NCBI GenBank assembly: GCA_017849435.1
Contig: JAFIGY010000002.1
Location: 620,001-684,000 of the forward strand
DNA from: Chitinophaga niabensis
GTDB lineage: Bacteria > Bacteroidota > Bacteroidia > Chitinophagales > Chitinophagaceae
DNA length: 64,000 bases
Direction of reading: 5' to 3'
Numbering within the stretch: the first letter of the stretch is position 1; every line of letters begins with the position of its first letter. The translations under genes were made by a program, and so were the position numbers. Positions 24,328 to 33,998 of this stretch are shown in pieces. Below the pieces are notes generated by a model. The model ran no database searches and had not been told where the DNA came from. It saw only the letters and a program-made list of their open reading frames with translations.

Positions 24328-24657
24328 AAAGGAAAAACTTTACTTCTCCTGCGCGTGCGCAGTTATATTTTGAAGACATAGAAGGATTACGCTTGTCCAT
24401 GCTTACTAAAATCTATTCGTTCAGTTAACTGTTTATTTTCCGGTGAACCGCAATGGCGTTCCCGCTTGAGACAGTTCTATTTACGGACGACTACGCTGAC
24501 TTTATTCTTCAAATAGAAAATCACAAAATCGAGACAGACAAAATCTAAATGATTAGCACCAGGATCTATTGAATCGAGCCTTCTGTTTCCTGGATGGATC
24601 ACGTCAGCGTTTTTGACCCGGATGCAGTTTTAATATTTAATCACCCATCAATTAGTT

Positions 24658-27600
24658 ATGAGAAAATTACTTTTACTCATGTGCATGTGCCTCTGCATTA
24701 GTCAGGCATGGGCGCAAAACCGTACCATTACGGGTAAAGTCACAGATGACAACAAGCAGCCGTTATTCGGTGCATCTGTGTCTGTGAAAGGCACCACTAT
24801 CGGTACCATCACGGATGAACACGGAAGCTTCACACTGACCGTGCTTCCAACTGCCAAAACATTGCTTTTTACGGCGATAGGTTTCGAAAACAAGGAAATT
24901 TCCATTGGAGACCGCACAGCGGTGGATGTGCAAATGACTTCCAGCAATTCTGTGTTGAGTGAAGTAGTGGTAGTAGGTTATCAGACGATCAGGAAGAAAG
25001 ACCTGACGGCTGCGATCTCTTCCATATCCAGCAAGGAATTGTCCGACAAACCGCTGCCTACCTTCACCCAACTGCTCCAGGGCCAGGCCACTGGTGTGCA
25101 GGTGACCACACAAAGCGGTCGCCCGGGTGTGAATGCGTATATCAGGGTGAGAGGGATCGGCTCCATCAATGCTGCCCCTGATCCGTTGATCATTGTAGAC
25201 GGGCTCCCTGTCAGCACTACAGCCTTTGCCCTCGTAAATCCGGATGATATTGATGATGTTACCGTATTGAAGGACGCATCCGCTACCGCCATTTATGGTT
25301 CACGCGGCGGTAACGGCGTAGTGGTAGTGTCTACCAAAAAAGGCCGGGGCAAAGCAACATTATCATATAATTTCCAATATGGTGGCGTAAGAGCGCAGGA
25401 ACTGAAGAATGCGCGCATGATGAATGCCATGGAGAAAATGCAGTATGAATATGAAACGGGCTACTACCAGAACCCGATTTTGGATAGTATGATTGCCAAC
25501 AGGATCACCTCAGGGGCCTTGCCGGCAGGAGCAAACATCTTCAATGTAACAGATGCCCAACGCCTGGGATTGTGGCAAACAGCCGCGAGCCGCGGAACAG
25601 ACTGGCGGAAGCAGTTGTTGGTAAAAGCAAGGATCGCAACACATGAAATTACCCTCGCCGGTGGAGCCGACAAATTCAGCTACTACTTCTCCCTCAACAA
25701 GAGCGATAACGAAGGGGTACTGTATGGCTCCTATTGGAACAGGACCGGCGGCCGCCTGAATGTTGAATATCAGGCCATGGATTGGTTTAAGATAGGTACC
25801 AACCTCGGAGTTTCCGCTACAAAGGAAAACCAGGTGAGGGAAGCTTACAATAACCAGAACGCTTATGGTGCAACGTATTTTACGAATCCATATGAACCGG
25901 CTTTCCTGCCCAACGGCAAATACAATCCCACTTTGCAGAACTTCAATCCGCAGGAAGGAGCAGATAACAACCCGCAGGTGTTCAACAGGATATCTTCTTT
26001 CGCAACAATGTACGGCGAGGGCAAGTTCCTGAGATACCTGACATTGAAAAGCCAGTTTGGTATTAACTATAATACATTCAAAGAGGAATACTACCTGAAA
26101 AAAGGCTCCAACCTGGCAAATATTCTGGGATATGATAATAAAAGAGATGGCGGCAACCAGGATTTCCTGTATGTTTTCACCAATACTGCCAACTGGCGGC
26201 AGACGCTGGCAAACAAACACAATATCAATGTGCTTGCCGGTACGGAATTTACCCGGAGCAGTTTCTACAGCTATAGCATGCAAGCGAGAAATTTCCCGAC
26301 GCCTTCCGTGAATACGCTGGAGAATGCAGCCGGGCCATACACCGCCACTACCTCCAGGGCGGAATGGTCCCTGATCTCTTATTTTGCAACTGCAGGGTAT
26401 GACTTTGATAACCGCTATTCTTTGACGGCCTCTGTACGTACGGACGGTTCTTCAAGGTTCGGTAAGAATAATCAGTTCGCCAATTTCTGGTCTGTAGGGG
26501 CCGCGTGGGACATCTATAACGAACACTTTTTCAAACTCGATCAGCTGTCCGCTTTAAAGCTGAGAGCATCCTACGGTACTGCCGGTAATAATAACATCGG
26601 TAACTACACTTCTCTCGGCACATATGCGCTGAATGTCAAATACAATGATCTGCCTGCAGCGGTTCCGACACAGCTGGCTAATCCAGACCTCACCTGGGAA
26701 AAGCTCAAGCAGTATAACATAGGACTGGAATTCGGATTTTTGGATAACAGACTGCTGGGTACCGTTGATTACTACAACAGGAGGACCAATGACATGCTCT
26801 ATCAAAAGAATGTTTCCTACGGAACAGGTTTTGCTTCTTACCAGAGTAACGTAGGGGATATGCGAAATAAAGGGATTGAGCTTTCACTTGGATACGATGT
26901 GATCAGGAAGAAGGATCTGTTATGGAACGTAAGGGCAACGTATTCTCATAACGATAACGAAGTATTGTCTCTTTACACGGATGATGTGGTGGATGCTTCC
27001 GGCCTCGGGAAACTGAAGGTCGGCCAGCCTGTAAATACCTTTTACATGGTACGCTGGGCCGGCATTGATCCCACAACGGGAAAGAATAACTATTACAAGA
27101 AAGATGGTACCATTACGGATGTCTATAACGGCGCTGACGCAGTGAATCTGAATGGTAAAGCCCCCGTGGTTAAATATTTCGGCTCTGTATTCACTACATT
27201 GAGGTACAAGCAATTTGATCTTTCCGCTCAACTTTATTATTCCGGTGGTAACTATATTTTCAACTATATCTACCGCGATATGGAGAACGATGCGTCTGAT
27301 CCCACCTCTAATCTCTATGTAGAAGCGCTCACCTATTGGAAGAAACCGGGGGACAAGGTGATCAACGCTAACATACACGATGCGTCTCAAAGGGTTAGCT
27401 ACAATACGGACAGATACCTTCAAAAAGGCGATTACGTTAGTTTGAGGGATATAACACTCGCTTATTCGCTGGACAATAGCCTGCTGCGGAAAACCAGGAT
27501 ACTGAAAGCACTGCGCGTATATCTGCAGGCAACAAACCTCTGGTTAAGCACAAAGTATAAAGGTGTACCCGAGGTTGGTCAAATCAACAGCGAAACTTCC

Positions 27601-27681
27601 GGCTATCAGCCTGGTCAGGCACAACTGTATGGCTTCCCGCAGGTAAAAGCGATGACATTGGGCGTTAACGTTAAATTCTAA
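24658..27681 (+). CDS. SusC/RagA-family TonB-linked outer membrane receptor (pair 2)
   Basis: A 1007-residue receptor with signal peptide (to AWAQ, about residue 20), a carboxypeptidase-regulatory-like domain (NRTITGKVTDDNKQPLFGAS...), plug motifs LSEVVVVGYQTIRKKDLT, RVRGIGSINAAPDPLIIVDG and IYGSRGGNGVVVVSTKKG, and a barrel ending in MTLGVNVKF. It is a different lineage from receptors 1 and 3: the plug has the KKDLTAAISS type rather than RRKYNGAV. The susD partner follows after 5 bases. It has an unusually long leader containing the element it shares with pair 1. The substrate is unknown. Confidence 0.95.
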   Translation: MRKLLLLMCMCLCISQAWAQNRTITGKVTDDNKQPLFGASVSVKGTTIGTITDEHGSFTLTVLPTAKTLLFTAIGFENKEISIGDRTAVDVQMTSSNSVLSEVVVVGYQTIRKKDLTAAISSISSKELSDKPLPTFTQLLQGQATGVQVTTQSGRPGVNAYIRVRGIGSINAAPDPLIIVDGLPVSTTAFALVNPDDIDDVTVLKDASATAIYGSRGGNGVVVVSTKKGRGKATLSYNFQYGGVRAQELKNARMMNAMEKMQYEYETGYYQNPILDSMIANRITSGALPAGANIFNVTDAQRLGLWQTAASRGTDWRKQLLVKARIATHEITLAGGADKFSYYFSLNKSDNEGVLYGSYWNRTGGRLNVEYQAMDWFKIGTNLGVSATKENQVREAYNNQNAYGATYFTNPYEPAFLPNGKYNPTLQNFNPQEGADNNPQVFNRISSFATMYGEGKFLRYLTLKSQFGINYNTFKEEYYLKKGSNLANILGYDNKRDGGNQDFLYVFTNTANWRQTLANKHNINVLAGTEFTRSSFYSYSMQARNFPTPSVNTLENAAGPYTATTSRAEWSLISYFATAGYDFDNRYSLTASVRTDGSSRFGKNNQFANFWSVGAAWDIYNEHFFKLDQLSALKLRASYGTAGNNNIGNYTSLGTYALNVKYNDLPAAVPTQLANPDLTWEKLKQYNIGLEFGFLDNRLLGTVDYYNRRTNDMLYQKNVSYGTGFASYQSNVGDMRNKGIELSLGYDVIRKKDLLWNVRATYSHNDNEVLSLYTDDVVDASGLGKLKVGQPVNTFYMVRWAGIDPTTGKNNYYKKDGTITDVYNGADAVNLNGKAPVVKYFGSVFTTLRYKQFDLSAQLYYSGGNYIFNYIYRDMENDASDPTSNLYVEALTYWKKPGDKVINANIHDASQRVSYNTDRYLQKGDYVSLRDITLAYSLDNSLLRKTRILKALRVYLQATNLWLSTKYKGVPEVGQINSETSGYQPGQAQLYGFPQVKAMTLGVNVKF

Positions 27682-27686
27682 AAGCA

Positions 27687-29132
27687 ATGACAATGAAGAA
27701 ACTAACATATTATATTCTTGCAGGTTCCCTCTTCCTGGGCGCTTGCAGTAAATCAGAGCTGGATCTGTTTCCGTATAACCAGGTAGAAACAAAGCAGGCC
27801 TTTAATACGGAACAGGATATTACCTTGGCGGTGAACGGGATGTATAACCGTTTAAAATCATCTGGTTCTTATTATTCCGGTTCCTGGAACATCATTTGGG
27901 ATTGCATCGCCGATAACCTGATCATGAACCAGTCCGGGAGGTTGTCTCAGCAGAAGTATTCAAAGTGGCAATATAACTCCACCGACACGCATGGTATGTA
28001 TCAGGGTGGGTATACTATTGTAAGGACTGCGAATGCTATTCTGGAGAATATTGAAAAGTTCCCTGCCGGCGCATTCAAGGACAATGCCAAAGGAGAAGCA
28101 TTGGCGGTACGAGCTATGACCTATTTTGATATGTCGAGAATTTTTAGCAAGGCATATGTGAATGCAGTAGATGCTGATTCTACCATTAACTACACCACTA
28201 CTACAGACTACAACATCAAACTTCCCAAAGAACCTTTGAAAGGGTTTTATGACAAGGTGATCGCGGACTTAACCCAGGCTTACAGCCTGATCAATACCAG
28301 CAATGGCGCTGGCCGCCTGAACAAAGCGGCGGTAGCCGGGCTGCTGTCCCGTGTATATCTTTATAAAGGTGATTGGACAAATTGCATCACTGCAGCCAAC
28401 AATGCTTTAGGTACTACACCTAACCTGCCCAGCATTGCTAACTTCCCCGGTATCTGGACAGATGTAACGGAAGCAGGAGTATTGTTCAAGCTCAAAAACA
28501 CCAACACTGATAACGTGAACACTCTGGGCGTAAATTATTACCAGGCTGTTGGTAATCCCCTTCAAATGAAATCCGAATATGTGATAGAGTATAATCTTGC
28601 TCAGCTGTTCCAACCCGGTGACGTAAGAACCACTACTTATGTGGCCAAAGACAGCCTGTACCAAACCAACCGCTATAACCAGGTGGTGAAGTGGCGCGGC
28701 CGGGCCGGTCAGCCTGCCGGTGTGCTGGATGCCAAAGTACTCCGCACAGCCGAAGTGCTGCTCAACCGTGCGGAAGCCGAATACCGGAGCGGGGCTACTA
28801 ACGCTGCGTCAGACGATGTGAATCTCCTGAAAACAAACAGGATCAACGGCTGGACGAACGTATCCTATTCCGGCCAGGCCCTGTTGGATGAGATCCTGTT
28901 GCAAAGAAGGCTGGAGCTTGCTTTTGAAGGCGATCGTTTCTTTGATCTGAAACGCAGGAATCAGCCTATCGTAAGGGACGGTACCAAGGGTGATAAATCC
29001 AACGGCACAGGGATCTCATATGATCCCAATACGCTCACCATGCCGGTCGGCAGCAAGCTGTTCCTCATGCCCTTCCCGCAACTGGAACTGGATTTCAACA
29101 AGAATCTAACCCAAAACCCGGAATGGAGATAA
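27687..29132 (+). CDS. SusD/RagB-family nutrient-binding lipoprotein (pair 2)
   Basis: A 481-residue lipoprotein with lipobox LGAC (Cys20 when starting at MTMKK). SusD features are the opening ITLAVNGMYNRL, the central GEALAVRAMTYFDMSRIFSKAY, TAEVLLNRAEAEYRSG, and the C-terminal LLQRRLELAFEGDRFFDLKRRNQP. It overlaps functionally with receptor 2, which ends 5 bases upstream. A second in-frame ATG at 27693 is equally plausible. Unlike SusD 1 and 3 it carries the strict ELAFEGDRFFDLKR motif. It is followed by a strong terminator. Confidence 0.95.
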   Translation: MTMKKLTYYILAGSLFLGACSKSELDLFPYNQVETKQAFNTEQDITLAVNGMYNRLKSSGSYYSGSWNIIWDCIADNLIMNQSGRLSQQKYSKWQYNSTDTHGMYQGGYTIVRTANAILENIEKFPAGAFKDNAKGEALAVRAMTYFDMSRIFSKAYVNAVDADSTINYTTTTDYNIKLPKEPLKGFYDKVIADLTQAYSLINTSNGAGRLNKAAVAGLLSRVYLYKGDWTNCITAANNALGTTPNLPSIANFPGIWTDVTEAGVLFKLKNTNTDNVNTLGVNYYQAVGNPLQMKSEYVIEYNLAQLFQPGDVRTTTYVAKDSLYQTNRYNQVVKWRGRAGQPAGVLDAKVLRTAEVLLNRAEAEYRSGATNAASDDVNLLKTNRINGWTNVSYSGQALLDEILLQRRLELAFEGDRFFDLKRRNQPIVRDGTKGDKSNGTGISYDPNTLTMPVGSKLFLMPFPQLELDFNKNLTQNPEWR

Positions 29133-29159
29133 TATAATATTTAATTAAAATGTCTTGAA

Positions 29160-29195
29160 AGAGGCTGCCAGCATTGATTGGCGGCCTCTTTTTTT
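29160..29195 (+). terminator. Terminator of susCD pair 2
   Basis: AGAGGCTGCCA pairs with TGGCGGCCTCT (11 bp, one G-T) around an 8-base loop, followed by a run of T. The next susC starts 94 bases later. Confidence 0.9.
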
Positions 29196-29288
29196 GCTTT
29201 TGTGTCTATCACATATTCGTGTACTACCATTAAACCCTGAATCCCAGTATCTTGTGCCGAAACACCGGAACTGTCAAAAGCAAATCTT

Positions 29289-32132
29289 ATGAAAAGAACG
29301 CTACTCTTATGGCTGCTCCCTGCTATAAGCTCGCCTGGCGTTGCACAGAAAAAAAGCCAGGATACTCTTCCAACCGAGCCAAAGCTCCTGGATGAAGTTG
29401 TTGTAACAGCCTATAATACCGCCACCCGCAGGCAATATACCGGCGCAGTATCTACCGTACCCGGAGCCAAAGTGAGCCAGATGCCGGTAGCTTCATTCGA
29501 TCAGGCGTTACAGGGGCGGGTAGCAGGATTGTACGTAGCGGCCGGCACTGGCCAGCCCGGAGCGGCAGCTCGTGTGCTGATACGGGGACAGGCTACGTAT
29601 AGCGGTATAACCAGCCCTTTATATGTAGTGGACGGCATGGTGGTGGAGAGCGGCGTCTTTATGTCCATGAATCCCTTCGATTTTGAATCTGTCAGCGTGT
29701 TGAAAGATGCCAATGCCACCGCTTTGTATGGCTCCCGTGGCGCGAATGGCGTCATCCTTGTGCAAACAAAACGGGGAAAGGCCGGCGGAGCAACCTTTTC
29801 TTTTCATACGCAGCATGGCTTCTCTCAACCTACCCGTTCAAAACTGGATGTAATGAGTACGGCAGAAAGGCTGACGTTTGAGGAAGAAGTGGGGCTCGAA
29901 ACCGGTCGCACGATTGGTCCGGGCTGGACCTTCTCCCCCAGGAACCCCGCCAATGCCGCTTTGTCTCCCAGCCAGAAAACGAGGAATGCAGCCATTCTGG
30001 ATAGTCTGGGGAATATCCACACCAACTGGCGGGATATCTTTCTGCGCAATAACGCCCCCTGTCACGAATACGAACTAAGCGCTTCCGGCGGAACCGAAAC
30101 CGTCCGTTTTTATTCCTCCGCGAACTACCTCAAGCAGGACGGTATCGCATTGCGCTCCGGACTGGAACGCTACAGCTTCCGGAATAATATGGACGTAAAG
30201 TATGATCGTTTTACCGCAGCCATCAATACCGCAATAGGCTATACGAACAGCAGCCTGATCGAGAATGAGAATACTTCCACTGCCACCAATACAATGGCCG
30301 CCATGTATTTCGCACTGCCATATGAGCAGCCCTATATCAACGGCCAGCTCGTACACACGGGGAACAAAGACCCCTACGGCGGCACCTACGATACCCGCAT
30401 CGGATCGGATGCCCTGGAGCGGGTGCAGAATACCTCCTATAAGGTAAATCAGCTGAAAGGAACGCTGAATACCGCTTTGCGCTATAATCTCACGGATCAC
30501 CTCTATGCCACCACCAACCTGGGATTCGATTACCGGGAAAATCTGGAGACCCGCACGATCAAGCCCGGCACCTACAGCGGAAGTCAGCCCGCCGTTCCGG
30601 GCAGGCAGGGGATGCGAAAGGAAGAAATGATCCGTTACTTCCAGTTCACGGCAACTACCGGTATTACCTATACGAAAACGATCCATGATCTGCATAACTT
30701 CAGTATCGGCGGTTTTTATGAGTTTAACAGGATGAAAACCTTCTCCCATAATTTTTCCGGGTACGGCATTACGCCTGGCCTCGAGGGCTCGGCGGCCGGT
30801 ATCACCCAGGGCTCCGCTTTCAACGGCTTCATCCCCCAGGTGGGCGGTGGAAATACGGGAATGGCGATGGCCTCATGGGTAGGAGTGGCAAGATATGCAT
30901 ATGACGATAAATACACACTGAACATCACCTTCCGCCGGGACGGTTCTTCCACCGTACCCGCCCGCAACCGCTGGCACAACTTTTACGCAGTGGGCGCAGG
31001 GTACGACATCAAAAAGGAATATTTCCTGCAGCAACAGCGTTGGCTGGATGTACTGCGGATACGCAGCAGTTATGGTACTGCCGCCTCTCCCTTCAGCAAG
31101 AATTTTGCCTATGCCGCCGGATACGGCGCTACCCGCTATGATGGCCTCCCGGCCATTGCGCCGGTGGAAGTGGGCAATGCTGACTATGATTGGGAATATA
31201 CAAAGATGTTCAATGCGGGTCTTGATGCAGCGTTGTTGAACCAACGCCTCCGGCTGACGGTAGACTGGTACAACAGGCGAACGGAAAATGTATTTGTGGA
31301 TGAACAACTGTCCGCCACCAGCGGTTTCGGTACGCGGAGGATCAATGCCGGCGTGATCCGCAATCGCGGCGTTGAAGTGGATATGAGCGCCGATCTTGTG
31401 CGGAATAATAACGTCACATGGACTGCCGGCTTCAACTTCGCTTACAACAATAACAGGGTGATGAGTCTGGGTAAGGCCAACGAGTTCTCCCAGGGTGCTT
31501 ATATTTTACGTGTAGGTCTTCCCGTTAATACGCATTACATTACAAAATGGGCGGGCGTAGATCCGCAAACAGGCAGATCAAGATACTATAACCGAAAGGG
31601 TGGGATCGTTACCACCTATGATCCTGCCACGCAAAGTGTGGCTGAGTTTGGAACGGCAGATCCCCCTTATGTGGGCGGCTTCTCTTCCCGCCTTTCCTGG
31701 AAAGGCTTTTCGGCGGAAGTGTTCTTCAGCTTTGCGCAAGGCCACAATCGCTATAATTCCGAAGAGTATTATATCCTGAACAGCAACCAGAATGCAGCCT
31801 TCAATCAGTCCCGCAAATGGCTGAACCGCTGGCGTAAACCAAGCGATGTTACGCAACAGCCTTCTTTCAGCGACACACGGAATTTCACTTCCCGCGATGT
31901 GCAGGATGCTTCCTATGTACGTTTACGGAATGCGCAGATCGCTTATACGCTGCCGGCAGCACTGCTAAAACATACCGGCATACTGAAGCAGGCCACTATT
32001 TACGTACAGGGGCAAAACCTTCTTACACTCACGAACTGGAGTGGTACCGATCCGGAGGATAATAACGGTACGGCATTTTTTGAATATCCGGCGGCCAGGA
32101 CCTTCACTGCCGGCGCACGCATACAGTTTTAA
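29289..32132 (+). CDS. SusC-family receptor lacking the N-terminal regulatory-like domain (pair 3)
   Basis: A 947-residue TonB-dependent receptor closely related to the one at 19613-22645. Shared runs include FDQALQGRVAGL, DFESVSVLKDANATALYGSR and RSGLERYSFR. After the signal peptide (ending GVAQ, residue 20) only about 17 residues precede LLDEVVVTAY. The carboxypeptidase-regulatory-like domain present in its paralogue is therefore missing, which explains the shorter length. Plug and barrel are complete and end in TAGARIQF. The reading frame is open throughout, so the domain was lost cleanly and the gene looks functional. The upstream space is only 156 bases and lacks the leader element of pairs 1 and 2. 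Confidence 0.93.
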   Translation: MKRTLLLWLLPAISSPGVAQKKSQDTLPTEPKLLDEVVVTAYNTATRRQYTGAVSTVPGAKVSQMPVASFDQALQGRVAGLYVAAGTGQPGAAARVLIRGQATYSGITSPLYVVDGMVVESGVFMSMNPFDFESVSVLKDANATALYGSRGANGVILVQTKRGKAGGATFSFHTQHGFSQPTRSKLDVMSTAERLTFEEEVGLETGRTIGPGWTFSPRNPANAALSPSQKTRNAAILDSLGNIHTNWRDIFLRNNAPCHEYELSASGGTETVRFYSSANYLKQDGIALRSGLERYSFRNNMDVKYDRFTAAINTAIGYTNSSLIENENTSTATNTMAAMYFALPYEQPYINGQLVHTGNKDPYGGTYDTRIGSDALERVQNTSYKVNQLKGTLNTALRYNLTDHLYATTNLGFDYRENLETRTIKPGTYSGSQPAVPGRQGMRKEEMIRYFQFTATTGITYTKTIHDLHNFSIGGFYEFNRMKTFSHNFSGYGITPGLEGSAAGITQGSAFNGFIPQVGGGNTGMAMASWVGVARYAYDDKYTLNITFRRDGSSTVPARNRWHNFYAVGAGYDIKKEYFLQQQRWLDVLRIRSSYGTAASPFSKNFAYAAGYGATRYDGLPAIAPVEVGNADYDWEYTKMFNAGLDAALLNQRLRLTVDWYNRRTENVFVDEQLSATSGFGTRRINAGVIRNRGVEVDMSADLVRNNNVTWTAGFNFAYNNNRVMSLGKANEFSQGAYILRVGLPVNTHYITKWAGVDPQTGRSRYYNRKGGIVTTYDPATQSVAEFGTADPPYVGGFSSRLSWKGFSAEVFFSFAQGHNRYNSEEYYILNSNQNAAFNQSRKWLNRWRKPSDVTQQPSFSDTRNFTSRDVQDASYVRLRNAQIAYTLPAALLKHTGILKQATIYVQGQNLLTLTNWSGTDPEDNNGTAFFEYPAARTFTAGARIQF

Positions 32133-32138
32133 CCATTA

Positions 32139-33548
32139 ATGGAGAAGGACATGAAGACAATTCATAAAAAGGGGATGATCGCATTATGTATGCTGGCTTC
32201 TTCCTGCATGTCAGACCTGAACATAAAATCGGCTGAAATAATAGATCAATCTATTGCATTCAAATCCGTAGACGATCTGAATGCCGGAACGCTGGGTGCT
32301 TATGCGGGTCTGGCAACCAATACGATCAGTATCAGCACATGGATATCGGACGAAGCCACCTGGCCGGCGGAGAACACCTCGGGCCGGGGGACTCAGGTAT
32401 TCAGCTGGAAGCAGGATGCCGTGAATGTGGATATTGCTGCCGCCTGGACAAACTTTTACATGGTGCTGGACAGGGTGAACCGGGTGCTGGGTGCGTTGGA
32501 TGACGTATATGCCACTCCACAGGAAGAAAGCACGAAGCAACAGCTGAAAGGTGAACTGCTCGCGTTGCGTGCCTTCTGTCATTTCGAACTGCTGCGGCAT
32601 TATGCTGTGGATTATGAACCGGCGTCTGCCGGAGTGCCTGTTATGACAAGATCGTACATCGGCTCACCCGCAAGGAATACCGTACAGGAAGTGTTCGCAC
32701 AGATCGATACAGATCTTGAAACGGCTAAAACCCTCATCCCAACAACCTTCACGAACAAAAACCGCATCACCCGCCCCGCGGTAGCAGCCATTCAGGCCCG
32801 CTCCGCACTCTGGCAAAAGAAATGGGATGTTGCCATCACCGCCGCTACGGAAGTGATCAACGCGATACCGCTCGCCAGCGCGACCGCCTTCCCCGACATC
32901 TGGCTGGATAAAACCGAAGCGGAAATTGTATGGAAACTCAAACGCGAAGCGCAGGATGCCCGGATAGGGGATATTTTTCGGGATGGGTCCGGCCGTGTGC
33001 TGTTTGCACCGTCTTATAAATGGATGAATGCCGTGGATGCGTCAAAAGATGTAAGGTTCGGCGTGTACGCGAAAGACCTCACCCCAACGGCCACTACAAG
33101 GAGATGGACGGTGAACAAGTACGTAGGCGGCCAACCTGCACTCGTCAATCTCGCCGATGTGAAACTTTTCAGAGTAGCGGAAATGTACCTCATCCGCGCG
33201 GAAGCATATGCTTCAAAAACAACAGTAGAACTCAACGCCGCCGCGAGTGACCTGAATGCACTCCGCATACAGCGCATCAGCGGATATGTTCCGCAATCAT
33301 TCGTAACAGCAGCAGACCTCCTGGATGCAGTAATGCTGGAACGATACAGGGAACTTGCTTTTGAAGGACATCGTTATTTTGACCTGCGGCGGAGAAAAAT
33401 GAATATCACACGAACAACCGCAGACGCAATAATGGCACCCGGCGCCACTCTGCTGACTCCTGGCGACAGAGGATATTATCTGCCTATCCCCCTGAAAGAA
33501 CTGCAAACCAATTTGCAGATCAGCCAGCATCCCAAATACAACGATTGA
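32139..33548 (+). CDS. SusD/RagB-family nutrient-binding lipoprotein (pair 3)
   Basis: A 469-residue lipoprotein, paralogue of the SusD at 22664-24076. The lipobox is ASSC (Cys23 from the first ATG; Cys19 if the ATG at 32151, MKTIHKKG, is used). Motifs include DQSIAFKSVDDLNAGTLGAYAGL, ELLALRAFCHFELLRHYAVDY, FRVAEMYLIRAEAYASK and RYRELAFEGHRYFDLRRRK. It begins 6 bases after its susC. Aligned blocks with SusD 1 cover the whole length, supporting duplication of a complete susC-susD pair. Confidence 0.94.
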   Translation: MEKDMKTIHKKGMIALCMLASSCMSDLNIKSAEIIDQSIAFKSVDDLNAGTLGAYAGLATNTISISTWISDEATWPAENTSGRGTQVFSWKQDAVNVDIAAAWTNFYMVLDRVNRVLGALDDVYATPQEESTKQQLKGELLALRAFCHFELLRHYAVDYEPASAGVPVMTRSYIGSPARNTVQEVFAQIDTDLETAKTLIPTTFTNKNRITRPAVAAIQARSALWQKKWDVAITAATEVINAIPLASATAFPDIWLDKTEAEIVWKLKREAQDARIGDIFRDGSGRVLFAPSYKWMNAVDASKDVRFGVYAKDLTPTATTRRWTVNKYVGGQPALVNLADVKLFRVAEMYLIRAEAYASKTTVELNAAASDLNALRIQRISGYVPQSFVTAADLLDAVMLERYRELAFEGHRYFDLRRRKMNITRTTADAIMAPGATLLTPGDRGYYLPIPLKELQTNLQISQHPKYND

Positions 33549-33585
33549 TGATTGCTTGATAATTTGATGAATTTAATGTTACCGA

Positions 33586-33624
33586 CAGGCTGCAAAAAAT
33601 AATTTTTCGCAGCCTGCTTTTTTT
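33586..33624 (+). terminator. Terminator of susCD pair 3
   Basis: CAGGCTGC pairs with GCAGCCTG around a loop whose A and T runs can extend the stem, followed by C and seven T. Confidence 0.88.
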
Positions 33625-33846
33625 ACAGACAGCACTTCATAGCGCGTTTATCTTCTGATGTTTGAAGGGAGAGTATGAATAGATAAATATTCCCTATTGT
33701 GCAATTTTTTCATATCAGTGAAGCAACTTGATGCTTTATTAGCAAATATTTAGTAATTTACTGTAATTGAATGCTTTAAAGCACACCTGCTTGGACAAAA
33801 GAAACCAAAACAAACGGACCCTGAATTACGACTGCTAAAGTTTTAT

Positions 33847-33895
33847 CGCTATTTACCCTTCACCATTTTGACCTTCTAAGCAACGCTATTTACCC
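33847..33895. repeat. Two direct copies of CGCTATTTACCC upstream of susC gene 4
   Basis: CGCTATTTACCC occurs exactly at 33847-33858 and 33884-33895, 37 bases apart. They lie about 105-150 bases before the start of receptor 4, in a 450-base region (33549-33998) otherwise empty apart from the terminator. They could be paired regulator sites. The leader element of pairs 1 and 2 is not recognisable here. Confidence 0.45.
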
Positions 33896-33998
33896 CGAAT
33901 CTGTGATCTGACCGGGCAATGACCTGCAGGTTGTTTATGCAATTATTTCAAACAGGTAGAAAGGCCAAAGTCTAATCCAACACCAAAATCCAATCGAT

